Shown: piece by piece, positions 23,244-25,336 of the stretch
Numbering within the stretch: the stretch's first letter is position 1
Layout: each line of letters starts with the position of its first letter
Assembly (NCBI GenBank): GCA_964393615.1
Contig: CAYMUR010000077.1
Location: 1-25,336 of the forward strand
Direction: 5' to 3'
Source of the DNA: CAYMUR01 sp964393615
Lineage (GTDB): Bacteria > Planctomycetota > Planctomycetia > Pirellulales > Pirellulaceae
DNA length: 25,336 nt
The notes under the pieces: model-generated
Told to the model about the DNA's origin: nothing
Databases searched by the model: none
The model's input: only the letters and a program-made list of their open reading frames with translations
Program-made: the position numbers and the translations under genes

Positions 23244-25336
23244 ACTGCCACCCTCTCTTTGCTGACATGGTAGCCACACCAATACGCCAGTGTCTGTTCG
23301 CCTAGCAACAGGGCGATGAGTATACCAAGCAGTAAGTTTCTCCAATGGAATCCGGCCTGGGATACCTGGTCGATCTCGAACTCATTCCAGTGTTTCATGT
23401 GAACTTTCACTGTTCCCAGTTTGTCCAGAAGTGCCGCTGGTTCAACAAAATCCAGGTGGCCTTCATGTGGGTCTACATTCAATGCGATTCGTGATACTTC
23501 GGGTTTTCCTTCTCGAGTGACTGTCCAGACTTCATAAATTCCGCTGTGGTCCACCCGGTTGTCACGGCGACCAGGTTTGTGTTGCCCCAGCGTGGCACGT
23601 AATCGTTCTGGATGGTGCGGGTCATGAATCGCCTGCTGATCGATGGAGCGTTGCACAGGTGAGGATAGTTCAGGTACCACAAAGCTTACATCCGAAAGGT
23701 ATTGGGAAGCGTCTAATTGGATTTCTAAAGGTGTTCCCACAAGTTTTGGATTTTCGTGGCGGTGGCTCGCACCGAGGTAGGATTGTAAATCCAGGAGTAC
23801 AACGACAAAGCTTGGATTCCGCGCCCAATTGTTCCAGTCTGGGGTGACCGTGGTGAGAAATGTCAGGACACGACCGTTGCCAAAGGTTTTTTCAACACAG
23901 AATGGTTGTGAGTTTCGGAGGCGAGCCAGTACCCGTACTGTCGATTGTGGGGCCGGTTTCCAATTCTCAGCGGCGCGCAGGTAATGCTCCACGGTTACGC
24001 CATTCAGAAAAGGGTTTTGTTGTCCAAAGAAAATCCGGAATATCGGATGATTTTCGACTACCACGTCTGGCGTTTGTTGGTCGACATCGGGTAGCAACAG
24101 GTCGTCACGCTCTAATGGAAGTGGGTACAAACCTGCACCTTCGGCGTACAGCTCATTGTAGAATTGTAGATGTATTTCAGAGCCCATGAAAATACATAAA
24201 TTTCCACCCCCTGACACGTACTCTTCAAGATGGCTGACAGCAAGGGGTGACAGTCGTGAAACGTTGATCATATAGATGGTGTCAAACTGCTGCAGAGTCT
24301 CCGCAGTGGTGTCACGTAAAAAAACGGGAGCTTCGATACGAGGTTGAATTCCTGTCCTGGTCCGTGTACCAGGCGTAAATACGGCGGAAACAAATGCTGC
24401 GCCACGACGTTGTAAACCTCCGTCTACCAGCAACACACTGATGTGTTCGGGCAAATCGACGACATGGTATCGGTGATTGTCACTGGGGACAGAATCCTCT
24501 GGAAGACTACCAGTGAGCACATGTTGGCCTGATCGTGGGAAAAAGAATTGAAATTGGCGAACGGTTGATTGACCTGCTTTAATCAACCGAATGGGCTCGA
24601 CGGTCAAGGATGCGACTTGCGCTGCCAGAGTCGCTTGAACCGATTGCCGCTCTGTTTCTCGATTGTAATACTTGGTTTCGATTCTCAGGGGAACATTATG
24701 TACGTCTTCGTTGCCATGGTTTGTTACGCGCACTTGGCCGGTAATCGGAATCCCTGCAGCAATTGTTCCTTCGCGAACGGTCAAATCGGATATTGCCAAA
24801 TTGGAACGTTTTTCGTCAACACAGTGGACCATGCATATCTCTACCTTGGACTGTTCCATCGAACGGAGCGAATCGACTAACTCATCAGGATGTTCCCACT
24901 GGCCCATGCGGAAATCGGAGATGATGTATACGAGGCTGTTGTCGGCCGGCGACTCGCCAATTAACTTTCGAATAAGGTCCAGTGCGGGGCCGGGGCCGGC
25001 GCTAAGTTCTGTGATGGTCAGCTGTGACCGTACGTCATCCAGCCAACGCTCAACATCAGTATGACTGGTTACTTCCATCTGCAATATTCGCGGTAGTAAC
25101 TCAGCGGGCAGCGAAGCCAATTTGCTGGTTTCCTCGGACTCTTGTGCTGTTGCCAAATCACCGACAGTATCGGCTTGCGAAAAAGCCAGGACAGACAGGA
25201 TTTGGCGGTTTGGTTGCGCCGCCACCCTTTGGGCGAGTCCACGGACTACACGGAGTCCCCGATCAAAGACTCTCGCAGTATCCGTTCGATCTGCCATCGA
25301 AAAACTGTCGTCCAATAAAATGTAATGGTGTGTTAC
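23240..25336 (-). CDS. VWA-domain (BatA-type) membrane protein, N-terminus outside the window
   Basis: 698 residues are visible; the 5' end lies beyond the right edge. The visible part begins at the VWA MIDAS strand (HYILLDDSFSM), so only the N-terminal membrane segment of a BatA-type protein should be missing. The VWA half extends to about residue 175, with SDFRMGQW as its distal strand. A CARDB-like beta domain follows (LAISDLTVREG..., about 175-275), then an amidotransferase-like Rossmann part (ISVLLVDGG, YMINVSRLSP, GGNLCIFMG). One membrane helix lies near the C-terminus (LLLGILIALLLGEQTLAYW). The same domain order occurs in the next gene, suggesting an ancient duplication. In related operons such genes follow moxR and a DUF58 gene, which I predict lie to the right of this window. 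Confidence 0.88.
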   Translation of the reverse strand, partial: VTHHYILLDDSFSMADRTDTARVFDRGLRVVRGLAQRVAAQPNRQILSVLAFSQADTVGDLATAQESEETSKLASLPAELLPRILQMEVTSHTDVERWLDDVRSQLTITELSAGPGPALDLIRKLIGESPADNSLVYIISDFRMGQWEHPDELVDSLRSMEQSKVEICMVHCVDEKRSNLAISDLTVREGTIAAGIPITGQVRVTNHGNEDVHNVPLRIETKYYNRETERQSVQATLAAQVASLTVEPIRLIKAGQSTVRQFQFFFPRSGQHVLTGSLPEDSVPSDNHRYHVVDLPEHISVLLVDGGLQRRGAAFVSAVFTPGTRTRTGIQPRIEAPVFLRDTTAETLQQFDTIYMINVSRLSPLAVSHLEEYVSGGGNLCIFMGSEIHLQFYNELYAEGAGLYPLPLERDDLLLPDVDQQTPDVVVENHPIFRIFFGQQNPFLNGVTVEHYLRAAENWKPAPQSTVRVLARLRNSQPFCVEKTFGNGRVLTFLTTVTPDWNNWARNPSFVVVLLDLQSYLGASHRHENPKLVGTPLEIQLDASQYLSDVSFVVPELSSPVQRSIDQQAIHDPHHPERLRATLGQHKPGRRDNRVDHSGIYEVWTVTREGKPEVSRIALNVDPHEGHLDFVEPAALLDKLGTVKVHMKHWNEFEIDQVSQAGFHWRNLLLGILIALLLGEQTLAYWCGYHVSKERVAV

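Noticed and set aside
1..25336. CRISPR arrays, tRNA or rRNA genes, insertion sequences, phage genes
   Set aside because: No regularly spaced repeats, no tRNA-like T-loop/cloverleaf, no transposase, integrase or phage structural motif was found in any of the supported frames.

Overview
The window looks like a chromosomal piece of a planctomycete, of roughly even base composition. The evidence is the combination of protein types: a Tat-exported Gfo/Idh/MocA oxidoreductase beside a DoxX-type membrane protein and a TIM-barrel sugar isomerase; HtrA-like serine proteases; an NPCBM-domain protein; and a long run of large von Willebrand factor A (VWA) and coiled-coil membrane proteins of the kind planctomycetes carry next to MoxR ATPases. 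A 10-N assembly gap at 2719-2728 shows that this is a draft scaffold.

Left part (1-8000). On the minus strand, acpP is followed by the start of a fabF-type ketosynthase that runs off the left edge. They share a promoter and a 5' leader holding a small tetraloop hairpin. After about 640 bases with no convincing gene come a plus-strand NADP-type SDR, two minus-strand fragments flanking the assembly gap (the downstream one resembles the C-terminus of an alpha-L-fucosidase-type hydrolase), a cold-shock protein, and a plus-strand trio: DoxX-like protein, exported oxidoreductase and sugar isomerase/epimerase. The trio is probably a carbohydrate or polyol processing unit, but its substrate cannot be read from the sequence.

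Right part (8110-25336). Ten genes lie on the minus strand and are read from right to left: VWA protein (cut by the edge); a second VWA protein with an amidotransferase-like domain; a three-TM protein with a long periplasmic part; a Gln/Glu-rich coiled-coil protein; an alpha-helical exported protein; an NPCBM protein; an intact HtrA-like protease; two HtrA-like proteins whose catalytic triads are lost; and a small membrane protein. Several junctions are 4-base GTGA or ATGA overlaps, which suggests translational coupling. The whole looks like an envelope-associated complex or quality-control system.

The most interesting point is the protease trio at 8407-13535. One member keeps His/Asp/Ser. 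The other two have replaced all three residues, and the last is fused to an alpha/beta-hydrolase-like domain that has also lost its nucleophile serine. This suggests an active protease working with two non-catalytic paralogues in one operon. The functional link to the VWA proteins is inferred from gene order only.
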